Source of the DNA: Undaria pinnatifida
Taxonomy: Eukaryota > Sar > Phaeophyceae > Laminariales > Alariaceae
Direction: 5' to 3'
NCBI GenBank assembly: GCA_012845835.1
Contig: JABAKD010000020.1
Span: 14,908,471-14,972,470 of the forward strand
DNA: 64,000 bases
In this document: positions 53,961-64,000 of the stretch, piece after piece
Layout: each line of letters begins with the position of its first letter
Position numbering within the stretch: the first letter of the stretch is position 1
Made by a program: the position numbers and the translations under genes
Notes under the pieces: generated by a model
The model's database searches: none
What the model was told of the DNA's origin: nothing
The model's input: the letters and a program-made list of their open reading frames with translations, nothing else

Positions 53961-55039
53961 CTACGATCGGAACGTAGTCACTGAAGGAGTGGACGCTGCC
54001 GGTGTTGTTGAGGATACGGGTGAAACAGCCCCCGCCGTCAGAGTAGTCATCGTCACAGCAGACGGAACACTTGGCTCCGGCGCGCTTACGACGGCTGCTG
54101 TTGTGCTACTTGCGGCTTCCGATTCGGAAGCGGCCGCGACGACAGCGTTTCTTATTGCCTCTGCAGCTGCTGCTTCTGTTGCTGCTGCTGTCGCCGCCGC
54201 CGCCGTGGCACCGGACGGTTGCTTCTTCGCCTGGGCCGCTGCTCTAGCGGTGCGTTCAGCCTCCGCCTCGGCCTCCGATGCCGCCCGTGCGGCGGCGGCG
54301 GCCTTGGCCGCCTTGGTCGCGGCTGCGCACGTGGCCTTGAAGGCAACGCTGTAGAAGGGGTCTTCCTCCAGGGTCTTGTCCTGCTTCATGAAGTGCCGGA
54401 GGATATCCAGCAGCTGCTGGGGCTCCGGTTTTGTCTTTGCGGCCTCCGCCTGTGTGTGGGCATCGCATGGGGCCAAAAAGCGAACGCGCAAAACGCAGAC
54501 GTAAACAGGCAATAGCTGCAGCTGCGGTGCTCCAAAAACACGCCCGCTATCCCCTATACCTCAGTCTCCAACTTTGTTTTTCGCCGTATCCCGTCCCCCG
54601 ACGCTGGTTGAGGGGGTCAACAAGTCTTCGTGCACTGCTCGTGATCCTCGTTCGTTTGTGTATTCCTTCCCTTAGGCCCTTCGCTCTATAAACCTCGCCT
54701 TTCGTTCGTCGAGTATCAATTCCAGGGTTCCACAGCAGCGACCACCCCCCCTCGTCCACGCTATGAAACGGTGGCATCTGGTGTGTTATGGATACCTGAA
54801 GTCTGATGCATACGTGGTACGTAAAAAGTAAACCAATCGCATACCATATTGTACGTTCAGAAGCGCATCACCTTCAGAACGTTGATCCGCACGTTTAACG
54901 CCTCTAGCTCCGCCTGCGAGGATTTAATGCGTTTAGATATCGAACCTAGCGCTACAGGCTTCCCACCGCCGATCTCAAGCGCCTCCGCCGCAGAGCGACC
55001 GGCGGAAAAGCGGTAGACTTCAGTCACGCGGTCTTCCCC
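53961..55039 (-). CDS. 3' exons of an unidentified Ala-rich protein gene
   Basis: Two exons read convincingly on the minus strand. Exon 54872-55039 (56 codons, phase 0 at both ends) has a pyrimidine-rich acceptor ending CAG and a GTGATG donor; it includes RVTEVYRFSAGRSAAEAL and a helical stretch KRIKSSQAELEALNVRI. Exon 53961-54449 follows a CAG acceptor and reads EPQQLLDILRHFMKQDKTL and EEDPFYSVAFKATCAAATKA, then becomes an Ala/Glu coiled-coil-like helix and a Ser/Thr/Val/Ala-rich tail ending at TAG. I do not recognise the family. Exons further upstream (to the right) were not found with confidence, so the N-terminus is missing. The gene converges on the PTB gene, with about 1.5 kb between the stop codons. 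Confidence 0.55.
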
Positions 55040-55784
55040 CTGAATGGTTTAGGGAATCCGTGCGGCGGGACGGGCATAACTTCTCAGGGCCGGAAAATAG
55101 AGGGGCAGAGCCCCAATGGTGTGTTAAAGTGCGCACCTAAGAGAATGGTCAGCAAGCACGTCCTATTAAAAACAAGTGCTGGAATGTACTATGGTGCGAG
55201 TACTGCATTGAATAACAAGTGAGGGCGATGCGGCCAGCACCGGCCTAATATAGTCTAGAGTTGCGCATAATCATTTGTTCTCAGTTCGTGGTATCCTTTT
55301 TTATCGTACTGCAGAGGGCCACAACAGCGCGTTCTGCGGCACAGCTGTAGCACCGCTCGTAACTTGTCGAGTCAGCCTCCATGTAAATCAGTAAAACCTT
55401 GCGTATTTGCCACACCACTACTGTAATCGAAAAAACCTACCGGTACACGACTAGACTAGAGGCAGCGGTAACGACAAGATACACCCGTCTGCACACACCG
55501 GCAAACAGTAGTCAAAGAGCCGCACAAGGAGAAACAAAACAAAACACCAAGAAACGAGCTCAGCTTGTTCGCCTGTCGTGAAAATGGCCTCGTACCTCGC
55601 AGACTCGAGTCTGATTTACTGTTTTCCTATCTATGATAGAACTACATTTTTTTATTTTCGTGCTGAAAGTGCTCGGTTGGTGCATCCCTGGCCTCTTTGG
55701 ACCTCCCACTTGGACACCGTCGCCTTTCATTACTTGCGGAACGGTGCAGCTGTTTTTTAATTTTTTCCTCAAAGTTTTTTGTTG

Positions 55785-56480
55785 TGCCAGGTCCCAACTG
55801 ATGATCCCAGCTTGGCTCAATATCAGCCCAGCTCTGCTCAGCAGCGCACTGCAGCTCTAGCTCAGCAGCGCAGCGCCGTGCAGTGCGCCTCGGTGCCGTG
55901 CCCTGCCGTGGGGTGCGGCACTATGCGGCACTGTTCCGTGCTGCGTGCTTCGCTGTACTCGACTCTTTCGTGCATGTAGTATCATCATACCAGGTCCCAG
56001 CCGAGCTCAGCTTGGCTCATCAGCTCAGCTCAGCTCAGCTCAGCAGCGCCGTGCGGTACTGCTGTGCTGCTTTGCTGTACTTGTTCTTTCGTACATGCCA
56101 GATATCATTCTTCCTACATAGGTTCAGCTTTTTTCTGGGTTTTCGTTCTCTTTTTTTTTTTTTAGTTACACGAAGCATGATCACACCAGGTCCCAGCATG
56201 ATGAGCCGTGCTTTGCCGTGCTGCGTGCTTTGCTGTATACTTTTTCGTAGATGCCAGTATCATTCCAAGTATCATACCACGTACCGGTACTACTTCAACA
56301 CCAGGTTTGTACGTACATACTACATTGTTGAATAAAAACAAATGCACCCCCAGCTCAGCTAAGCCCAGCTATATACATATCGCTCAGCAGCGCAGCACAG
56401 CGCCGTGCGGTGCCATGAGGTGCCGTGCTTTGCCCTGCCGTGCGGTGCTGTGTCGTGCTGCGCTGTGCTTTCGTTCGAAC
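55785..56480. repeat. CAGCTCAGCT / GTGCCGTGC modular repeat region
   Basis: Repeating modules: (CAGCT)n runs near 55810-55870, 56000-56045 and 56350-56370, each followed by a GCAGCGCCGTGCGGTxC segment and CGTGCTGCxTGCTTTGCTGTAC. Three to four module copies. Confidence 0.7.
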
Positions 56481-56602
56481 ATACCAGGCACAGTAGTACC
56501 AGGAAATATGCGAGACTGGTACCAGGTACCGGTATGTACGTGTTGTGTACTCGTCTTTTTTGGTTTCTTCAGTTGATCGTCCTCCCTCGGTTCCTATGTC
56601 TC

Positions 56603-56825
56603 CCCCCCTCGCAAATTGCACCCTTACTGCCGATCAAAACGTGACAACGCCAACAAGCACGCAGCACAGTGCACAGCACAGGGCAACTACGTCGTAGCTC
56701 TCCACAAGCAGCTTTTGGCATTATCAATTCGCTAGTGGCATCAAATCATGGGCCTCGTCCTTCTGCCCCCTTTACATGTTTTAGTTGCATTCTTCCTTGC
56801 GCGAGCAAAGCGGGCGGCGTCAGGA
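56603..56825 (+). repeat. Dispersed repeat family I, copy 1
   Basis: About 220 bp matching 58696-58905: TACTGCCGATCAAAACGTGA, AGCTTTTGGCATTATCAATT, ATCATGGGCCTCGTCCTTCT and TTCTTCCTTGCGCGAGCAAA. Confidence 0.82.
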
Positions 56826-57085
56826 GCGGAGCCCTTGTGAAAGTACTTACTGGCTCACCCCACTCCGGAGATCGCCCTCGGCATAAATCTCCCATCTCTC
56901 ACGGGGTGACTTCACTTCCCACAAAAGGCATTGGAACGCTTGGAATCTGGAACGGAAAACAATTCGACTTGCTGTTGATTGGTTATCCAATCGAATAGAT
57001 TTCTAGCGTTCCCACCCTGACCGTGAAGAAGAGGAAGATGTGTCCCAGAGTAGTTAATTTTGCGCAGCAATACCGAACGGCTCAC

Positions 57086-57229
57086 TTGGAATGAGATATA
57101 CGGCAACGAATTGGTGCTGGGACTTCTTCATATCTTGAAGCGTTGCTTCATACGCTGGAGGTCCACCAGGGTATGGATGCACGTGGGATGACCTATGACT
57201 CAGGGGTGGAGCACACGACGAAGAAGGCG
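57086..57229 (-). CDS. Candidate isolated exon, unidentified
   Basis: On the minus strand a CTCAG acceptor is followed by an open stretch of 48 codons containing HVHPYPGGPPAYEATLQDM and QHQFVAVYLIPS, then an AAGTGAGC donor. It is symmetric in phase (enters and leaves with the same phase). The composition looks protein-like rather than repeat-derived. It could be an upstream exon of the gene ending at 53961, but no linking exons were seen. Weak evidence only. Confidence 0.2.
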
Positions 57230-57299
57230 CTGAGCATTTCACGGCCAGTATAAAAAATGTTACAGATATGTATGTACGTTCAAGTACTCCATACGTATA

Positions 57300-58600
57300 C
57301 ATACTTCATACGTATGAATATCATAGTACAGCTATTCATACTACTGCTGAATTATTATGGTTGCCATCCGACAACGTGAATTTTCAACGTTGATTGATCA
57401 TGGCATTCCTTAAGAAAAAAACTCGTACGACGTACACTAAAGGAAATCTATGCACAAAGTTTAACTCCTCTCCATGCCAACCTACCTCTTAAGCTTCATC
57501 TACATTACTCAATTTGTTGTCCTTGCTCCCTCCTTCTGAATACGTGCGCTTTACACCCTAGTCTTAAAACATTGTGTCGCATACAAGCTATATCCCCGCG
57601 CCATCGGTGTGGGTATGTAATCTCCCCCCACTGTTCCTTCGCGCATCTTGGCGATTCGTAAGCTGGAGTGTAAAGCGCGACACCCTCATCGAAAGGGCGA
57701 ACTGTGTAGTCACATGCTACCGATGTATGTGTAAAAGTAGACTGTTGGCTGTTGTTGATTTTTAACTCTCTTCTACGCAAACATCAAACGTTATCATCGT
57801 TTCGCGTTCAACTCTTCATTGGATGCGCTATCATATTACACGAGGTATCACACATACACCAGGCTTCACGGAACAGCACACACAAGCCACAAACGCTACA
57901 ATGCCCAACCAAGTTATGAGTCAATTCGTGCCCGCAGTTTTCTGATTGGTCAAAGTTTTAGGTTGGATTTTTTTATTGGTGGAAAGTCATTGGTCGACAC
58001 TTACCGTCATCTGGACTCGTGACGTCACTTATCGGAAAAAAAATAAGCATTGGAAAATTGGCCGCGGATGATGACGCCAGTCGTTTTTCTAGAAGCTGAT
58101 CGAAAAGCGTGTTATTCAGAGCATGTTTTATTTCGACAATTTTTTTATTGAAGAGGGAAAAGTAGAAGAATGCATGAAATATCTGGAGTTTGACAAGAAT
58201 TTTCTTTTTTCGATGGCGCCAAGTTTTTTAACACCATTTTATGCTAAAACCAAGTAATTAAAAGTATTTTCGAACGTGTTGTAGATTATTTTTTCGCATG
58301 CGAGTTTCTAATTGTGATCTCGCTTTGTTTTTATGGGGGCTTGATACATGGTTAAAAAGTTGATTATTCTGTCTGCAGTTGTCAGAAATATGTTCCACAG
58401 AATATATTACAGATTGTTTTCAGCGCGGGGCAACAAAAGCCTTGCTTGAGAGGATGGTGACAAGGACACAAACAGCAGCAGCAAGAGGTGGAGGGGGCTT
58501 TAGAGGAATTAGTGCACGATGCCGGCGTCGGCCACCAGGAGGGAGAGGGGTCGACTGCCGACCGGCGCTAGACGTCAAGTCTGGTACCAGGTGGTGGTGG
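57300..58600. other. Gene-free AT-rich interval
   Basis: AT-rich around 58000-58400, with ATTGGT/ATTGGA stretches near 57945-58050. Apart from the candidate exon just to the left, no exon, RNA gene or repeat family was recognised. Confidence 0.5.
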
Positions 58601-58695
58601 TGATGGTGGTGGTTGCGTGAATTTGGTAGCTAACCTCACTTCTCGTGTTTGCTTGTTCATTGAGTGTCCCCTTCATGCCCCCCCCCCCCCCCCCC

Positions 58696-58905
58696 CCGTC
58701 TCTTCGCAAAATTACAACCGTACTGCCGATCAGAACGTGCCATCGCCAGCAAGCACACAGCACAGCACAGAGCCATCAGCTCTGCACAAGTAGCTCTTGG
58801 CATTATCAAGTCGCTAGTTGCACCAAGCCATGGGCCTCTTCTTTCTGCCCACTTCCCATTTGTCGTGTTCTTCCTTGCGCGAGTTAAGCGGGCGGCGTAG
58901 AAGCG
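58696..58905 (+). repeat. Dispersed repeat family I, copy 2
   Basis: TACTGCCGATCAGAACGTGC, AGCTCTTGGCATTATCAAGT, GCCATGGGCCTCTTCTTTCT and TTCTTCCTTGCGCGAGTTAA match 56603-56825 in the same orientation and order. Confidence 0.82.
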
Positions 58906-59184
58906 CGCACACAGAAGCACCGCCCGTGCCTGTCAATAAGGAGAGCTGCCACTTTTCGCGAGAACTTTGTTAAAAAAACAACCTGTAAATTCGGGTTTCA
59001 TTGGAGTCTTTGCGTGAGATCCCATTATTCAGATGATCAAAACAGAATCGGGTTTGAAACTTCTTTCGACAACCCAATTAGTATTTTTTCGGTTTTGAGG
59101 TGGAAACAATTTTCCAGGGATTTGAAAAGTACGCGCAAAAAAGCAACAGCTTGGACGCGAGAAGCGGGTTGATGGAAAAAATCA

Positions 59185-59430
59185 CACGCCAGGTCAGAGG
59201 TCAGGTACCAAGTATAAGTAGCTGCTGCTGCTGCTGCTGCTTCTGTGTGCTCTGTGCTCTACGGCAATCATGCGAAGGCTGTCCAACAACGCCAACGGGG
59301 TGCGTTGTTCAGCGCTTGCATGGGGCGTGCTGTGCGGTGTGCGTGGGTCGCCGCAGGGTCCAAAGCACGGCTACTTTTTTCGCTGACCGCTACGAGCTGG
59401 GCCGGGCAAGAGGCCCTGATAGGGACAATA
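59185..59430 (+). repeat. Dispersed repeat family J, copy 1
   Basis: AAAAATCACACGCCA, (GCT)n, TGTGTGCTCTGTGCTCTACG, GCAATCATGCGAAGGCTGTC and TGCATGGGGCGTGCTG recur at 60130-60350. Confidence 0.8.
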
Positions 59431-59431
59431 T

Positions 59432-60128
59432 CGCAATATCACACCCAATTTTTGGAGTTTGGATCTGAAAAATTTTGACACGTGATTTCAAATAAGCTGA
59501 GCAAGACATTCAAAATCGGATGCAGAAAAAAATGAAAAAAATGTCTTACTACGGCCGGCCCAAAATTTTTGCTGAAGTTTGAGGCGGGGAAAAGTGCATC
59601 GATTTTTCATTTTTTTTTGCATCTCACTTCTACTTTTTTTTTTAGCTTGATTCAAATCACGTGCCAAAATTTCAGGTCGTAACTTCAAAAATTGAGAGGT
59701 CCATGGCTAAGTTTCCACCGAAGTGCCTCCGCATACAAATTTACATATATTTCAGGGATTCATCCATAACTTTCGAACGAAAGTGACCCATGAAATGAAA
59801 CGCATATGTCCCTACTCCTCGTCCCAAGATGTACATGCCCAGAAAAATTGAGCCAATTCCATCCACGTTGTATTTCGAACAATTTTAGAAAAAGCAACAC
59901 AAACAAATCATGAAAAAAATGCTCAAATTAGGGGACGTGAGTGGCAAACACTTTTTTCGGCACCAACTTGGCAGATTCTCAAGCTGGAGGGCTTAAAATG
60001 ACCACCGTATCTAGCTGATTACGAGGATATGCTTAGTTTGCAGTGGGTCACTGTCGTTCAAAAGATATGCCCGACTGACGGATTAGAAGGTTTCTTGGCC
60101 GGCCCAGCTCGTATAGAGTCTGCAGCGA
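59432..60128. other. Gene-free AT-rich interval between family J copies
   Basis: Unique-looking AT-rich sequence with A/T runs. No exon or repeat recognised. Confidence 0.5.
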
Positions 60129-60129
60129 A

Positions 60130-60350
60130 AAAAATCACACGCCACGTGCCAAGTACAAACATAGCTGCTGCTGCTGCCGCCGCTGCTGCTTCTGCATGTG
60201 TGCTCTGTGCTTTATGGCAATCATGCGAAGGTTGTCCATCGATGCCACTGGGGCGCGCTGTTCAGTGCTTGCGTGGGGCGTGCTGCACGGTGTGCGTGTG
60301 TCGCCGCAGAGCTCAAAGCACGACCATTTTTGCTGACGTCTGCGCAGCAG
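60130..60350 (+). repeat. Dispersed repeat family J, copy 2
   Basis: AAAAATCACACGCCA, (GCTGCCGCC)n, GTGTGCTCTGTGCTTTATGG, GCAATCATGCGAAGGTTGTC and TGCGTGGGGCGTGCTG, in the same order as copy 1 about 940 bp upstream. Confidence 0.8.
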
Positions 60351-61224
60351 AAAAAACAGTGAAACAGGACAGAGCACCAACGTCACAACATGGAACAGCC
60401 GCAGTCAACAAAGCACGCGGCGTTGCCATCGGTGTTCCACCTGCACCCCGCCAACCTTCCGCCACAACATGGCTTCGCCGGCCTCCGCCGCGACCTCGCG
60501 TTGGCATGGCTTCGCCACACGGGCCGCGCTTTTGCTGAGTTGAGTAGCTTGGTATGGTGCAAACTATCTGCCAAGCGAGCCCGCCCGCTTGTGCTGCTGC
60601 ACGCTGTGCGTACATATATACCTGACATAGTTATATGCTGGTTTCTTGCTAACGCAATGTTTTCATTCGCCCGAGGCAATTGCGGGTTGTCCTGGCCAAC
60701 AACATTTTGTTCAGTTTGAAACCCAAAAACCAAACCCCATTCAACTTTTTTTGGAAGATATGGGTCCATTTGGGCCATTTGGGGTCCTGTTTTTTTTAAA
60801 GGTGAATATTTTTTGGGATCGGGGCAATCAGCAGACCTGGCTTTCTGGCCGCGTGGATCTTGGTAGTTTTTACCCTTTCTCACTGGCCGAGGGCTATGTG
60901 GTGGTCCGCAGATCCGAATAATGAAAAAAAATCTAAAAGCGGCGCAGCCGTGTTTCTGGCCCGTTTTGGGTTCGTTTGGGGTCCGGGTGGGGGATAGAGT
61001 TAGGATGAGGGGTTGGGTTGGGTCTACACCCGTACCTCGATCCCACCAAGAAGAGCTTCCTAGCTCGCAAACGCGAACAGCCCACGGCCCCAAAGATCCG
61101 GGAGACCAGATCGCTAGGTAAGCTCGGGGGGATAAAAATAGGTCAACCTCAACCCAAATTGGAACAACGCAAACACACTACAGTAGTGGCTATACATATA
61201 CAGTACAGTACATAGATGCCTGGA

Positions 61225-61995
61225 AATAATACTTCTGAACCGGGGGTTGGACCGTATACTTTGTAGCGCTGGCGTCATATCAAACTCAGCTAAGGTTTTC
61301 ACAACATGCGCGAGCTGTGTCGACCTGGGAGAACTCGGTTTTCGTCTCCGGCTTGTTGGGCTTGTAGATAGTTATTGGAAGGAGTTCTGAAACGGGCATG
61401 GGACTCTATATATCCTCTCCCGTGGTGGCGCTGCCCCTATATCCGAGCCCCATCCAATCAGCGGTAAGCCAATACCGTTGGGGTTTCACATCGTGCGGGG
61501 CGGTGTCGACCCGGGAGATTATCGTTAGCGTTCCCGCGTTGTTGGAGCTGTAGACATTCGCGGAATTGATGAACCGGGGATAAGACCCTATCTCCCCCGT
61601 TTGCGACGGAACTGCCTCCCATTGCTGGGCCCTCCTCCTAGGGCGGCGTCGTGGAGCTCGAACCATATTCAGCGATTAGCCAACGGGATTGGGGTTTCCA
61701 GACCGTGCCGGGCGGTGTTAACCTGAGAAACTCTGTTTTCTTCCCTGTTTCCTTCCCCGGTTGGTCGAAGTTCTAAGAGATATGGAACGTCCTCTGGACC
61801 GGGGATGGGACCCTATCCTTTCCCAGGGTGGAGCTGGCTCAACATACGACCCTCACAGCCAATCAGAGACCGGCCGGTGTGGGGTTGGGATTTTCGCACC
61901 GTGCGGGGAGGTATCAACCCCGGTGATATTCGTGTTCGTCCCCGGGTTGTCGAAGTTGTTTATGTATGGATGGATTCCGACCCCGGGATGGGGGG
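61225..61995. repeat. ~190-bp tandem repeat, four units
   Basis: Each unit holds a variant of GAACCGGGGATGGGACCCTA, then CCAATCAGCG, TTGGGGTTTCACATCGTGC, GGGGCGGTGTCGACCCGGGA and CCCGGTTGTCGAAGTTGT. Phase landmarks (ACCGTGCGGGGCGGT-like) fall near 61303, 61490, 61703 and 61895. It begins without a sharp boundary. Confidence 0.85.
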
Positions 61996-61999
61996 CCCT

Positions 62000-62557
62000 A
62001 TCGTCCCCGGGTGGCGCTTATACTCTATGTACGAGCTTTGGCCGATGAGTGATGAGGCGAGAAAAAGCCACATGCCTTTATTTTCGCCTAAACCTCGAGC
62101 CTGAAATACTCAACAGCCGAAATCTTAAGCGCTCTCGCGTACTGTATGTGAGCGATCTACTGTACCATGCATGGTATAACAGAATCTGGCTCTGTGCGCG
62201 CCTCTCAGTGGCTATGAAGAGAACATGCAGAAGACACGGTCAGTCACCTTGCTGGCCCCGAAGGCTTGATCAGTCAAAACATAGTGAGAAACGCACTCAA
62301 CACGTCTCTTCATGGCCAGACTAAAGGGTTAGTCGGCGTGTGCCCGGATTTATTCGATCGAAATCTGATGAAGCTCGGAATCGGATTCACTTAATTAAGA
62401 AACGGCAGCAAGACTTAAGTAGTCCAGTGTTAGGCTATATCGAACTCTTGGCATTACCACACTGTACGCGTAGACTATTTTTACGTGTGAAGTAACGTTA
62501 TTTACTCTATCGAATATGGAATCTAACAATTCGAGGTGCCACCCTGCCCTACCCGAA
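62000..62557. other. Gene-free interval
   Basis: Unique-looking sequence. No exon, RNA gene or repeat family recognised. Confidence 0.5.
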
Positions 62558-62589
62558 GCATGGGTGCCGGCATATGCCGGCACCCATGC
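62558..62589. repeat. Perfect 32-bp palindrome
   Basis: Half-site GCATGGGTGCCGGCAT is followed directly by its exact reverse complement with no spacer; the centre is between 62573 and 62574. Confidence 0.95.
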
Positions 62590-62964
62590 GGAGCCCTTGT
62601 AACATTGCAAATTGCTTCATCGCACAATTTTGCACTCTGGTTGAGTTTTATTGTTCAAATTGACAAACGTCAGCCGTGAGTACGACCGATTAAATGGTTG
62701 AAACTCAACTTTCCAAGCTGCGTGGTACATGTATATTTCACTTACGATCTGGTGTTTGTGAATTAAACCTGCGATATGATTGTTAATACACAGTTGTACA
62801 GATTTTACGGAAGGTAGTTGGAAAACGAAATTTGGCAGGGGTGTTCTTCATGGCAACATGAAAAAATGAATTAGGCCTCTTGTAATAGCGTATCCGAAAC
62901 AGAAAATGAGCTTGATTGTCGGACGGCAGAATCAGACGGGCAGAATCGGATCGACAACCCTTAG

Positions 62965-63735
62965 GCCGTTTGTCACACAGTAGTCGAAAACGGCCCTTTT
63001 CGACTGAAGCCCAAATCGGGCGTTCTTACACAGTCGAAAAAGGGCTTTGTCGACTCAAGTTTTTTCGACCGAGTTTATCGACTGGCAGATCCGGTCGGAA
63101 ACGACGACGGTAAGGCAGATCCAGTCGAAAACGACTGGCAAATCCAGTCGAAAAAGTTTTACACCTGTTTTTTGAACCCATTGCATCGCTCATCCCACCA
63201 CAAACTCACACCCACACGCCCACGCACCCGTACCAGGTACCACACAGCAGTATCATACAACAGCGCCGACGCTGCCTTGGCTATCACTGCTGTTGCTTCT
63301 CGCCGCAAGTCAACGTGGCGCACTCCTAGCTCCGCTCGCCAGCAGCGTGTATCACATGACGGCAGCAGCACGCGATATCGATGCCATTTTGCCAACAACG
63401 GCTACGCTTGCTGTAGCTTTGGCGGCTCTGGGCTGAGTGCAACGCCACGAACGTAGCTTTGGCGGCTTTCGACTAAGCCCAACGCCACCAACCCGCTTGG
63501 ACGAAGGTTCGTCGCGCGCGAAGCACGCGTTGCTCGCGAAGAACGCGCGGAGCACAGAGCTGCCAACCGATTTTCGACTGCCATACAGCAGCGCTCCCTC
63601 ACACCAACTGCCTCTAGGAAGAGCACAAAAACGATAAAATCGACTCGATTGACGATAAGAAGGACCAGAAAAATCCAGTCGAAAAAAAGTCCAGTTGAAA
63701 AGGGCCGTTTTCGACTGGCGGAATCCCACCGTGTA
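62965..63735. mobile_element. ~770-bp element bounded by inverted GTCGAAAACGGCCC repeats
   Basis: Left end GTCGAAAACGGCCCTTTTCG (62981-63000) pairs with right end AAAAGGGCCGTTTTCGACTG (63698-63717); both are next to CACAGT- or CACCGTGTAA-like outer bases. The interior has many CAGTCGAAAA(C/A)G units and a duplicated GCTTTGGCGGCT segment (63416-63470). No protein recognised. Confidence 0.7.
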
Positions 63736-64000
63736 AAAAATGACCTTATACTACAGTAACTACGATGTAAGAGAATCGATGTGAGGGAAAGTACGGATAA
63801 AGACCCATGACAAAGGAGAGCCGATAGTTTAGCCAAAATGTTTTCATTTATTTTTTGTTTGGGGTTATTTGCTGAAATATTCCGGGTAACTTCGCTATGG
63901 GGGAAAAACGATATATATATTTTTTCTGGCTCTTTTTTGGTCATGCTGTCCAACAGGTCAATTTGTCTATTTTTCATCAAGCCTTGATCATAATTGTCCA

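Noticed and set aside
55560-55820. Minus-strand frame with a GTACGAG donor-like end as an upstream exon of the 53961 gene
   Set aside because: No pyrimidine-rich acceptor and no protein-like motif. The end resembles many random GAG|GTAC sites here.
60383-61093. 236-aa minus-strand open frame
   Set aside because: It crosses a family J flank, has atypical composition (Cys/Arg/Pro rich), and no domain or conserved segment is visible.

Overview
The window looks like nuclear DNA of an intron-rich eukaryote. I infer a stramenopile, most likely a brown alga, from the long GT-AG introns, short phase-consistent exons, Gly/Ala/Gln/Ser-rich low-complexity protein segments and very high load of micro- and minisatellites. 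No sequence comparison was possible, so the taxon is an inference. There are no bacterial operons, rRNA genes or CRISPR arrays.

Layout. (1) 0-3.4 kb: repeats only. (2) 3.4-13.2 kb, plus strand: a glycerophosphodiester phosphodiesterase (GDPD) gene whose core exons (3968-7904) are secure, with a probable low-complexity C-terminal extension to 13239. (3) 13.2-20.9 kb: repeats, including a cluster of related inverted-repeat elements. (4) 20980-35959, minus strand: a complete 12-exon zuotin/DNAJC2-type gene (J domain plus two SANT/Myb domains, 646 aa). (5) 36310-52415, plus strand: a PTB/hnRNP-L-type splicing regulator in 8 coding exons (about 1206 aa), with three RRMs and an unusual ~840-residue low-complexity insertion. 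It is head to head with the zuotin gene, 350 bp apart. (6) 53961-55039, minus strand: the last two recognised exons of an unidentified gene, convergent with the PTB gene. (7) 55-64 kb: duplicated blocks, a four-unit tandem array, a perfect 32-bp palindrome and an inverted-repeat-bounded element.

The zuotin and PTB exon models were built by hand. Every splice phase agrees and the totals are multiples of three. The genes do not form a pathway: GDPD belongs to phospholipid turnover, zuotin to ribosome-associated protein folding and chromatin, PTB to RNA processing.

The most unusual signal is recurrent tandem duplication of exon edges with their splice sites into the flanking introns. It is seen at six exon edges in two genes, and some copies keep a better-looking donor than the real exon. 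The window also holds four copies of a tRNA-derived SINE inside one 8-kb PTB intron, a six-copy ~90-bp MITE family, and several other dispersed families with terminal inverted repeats.
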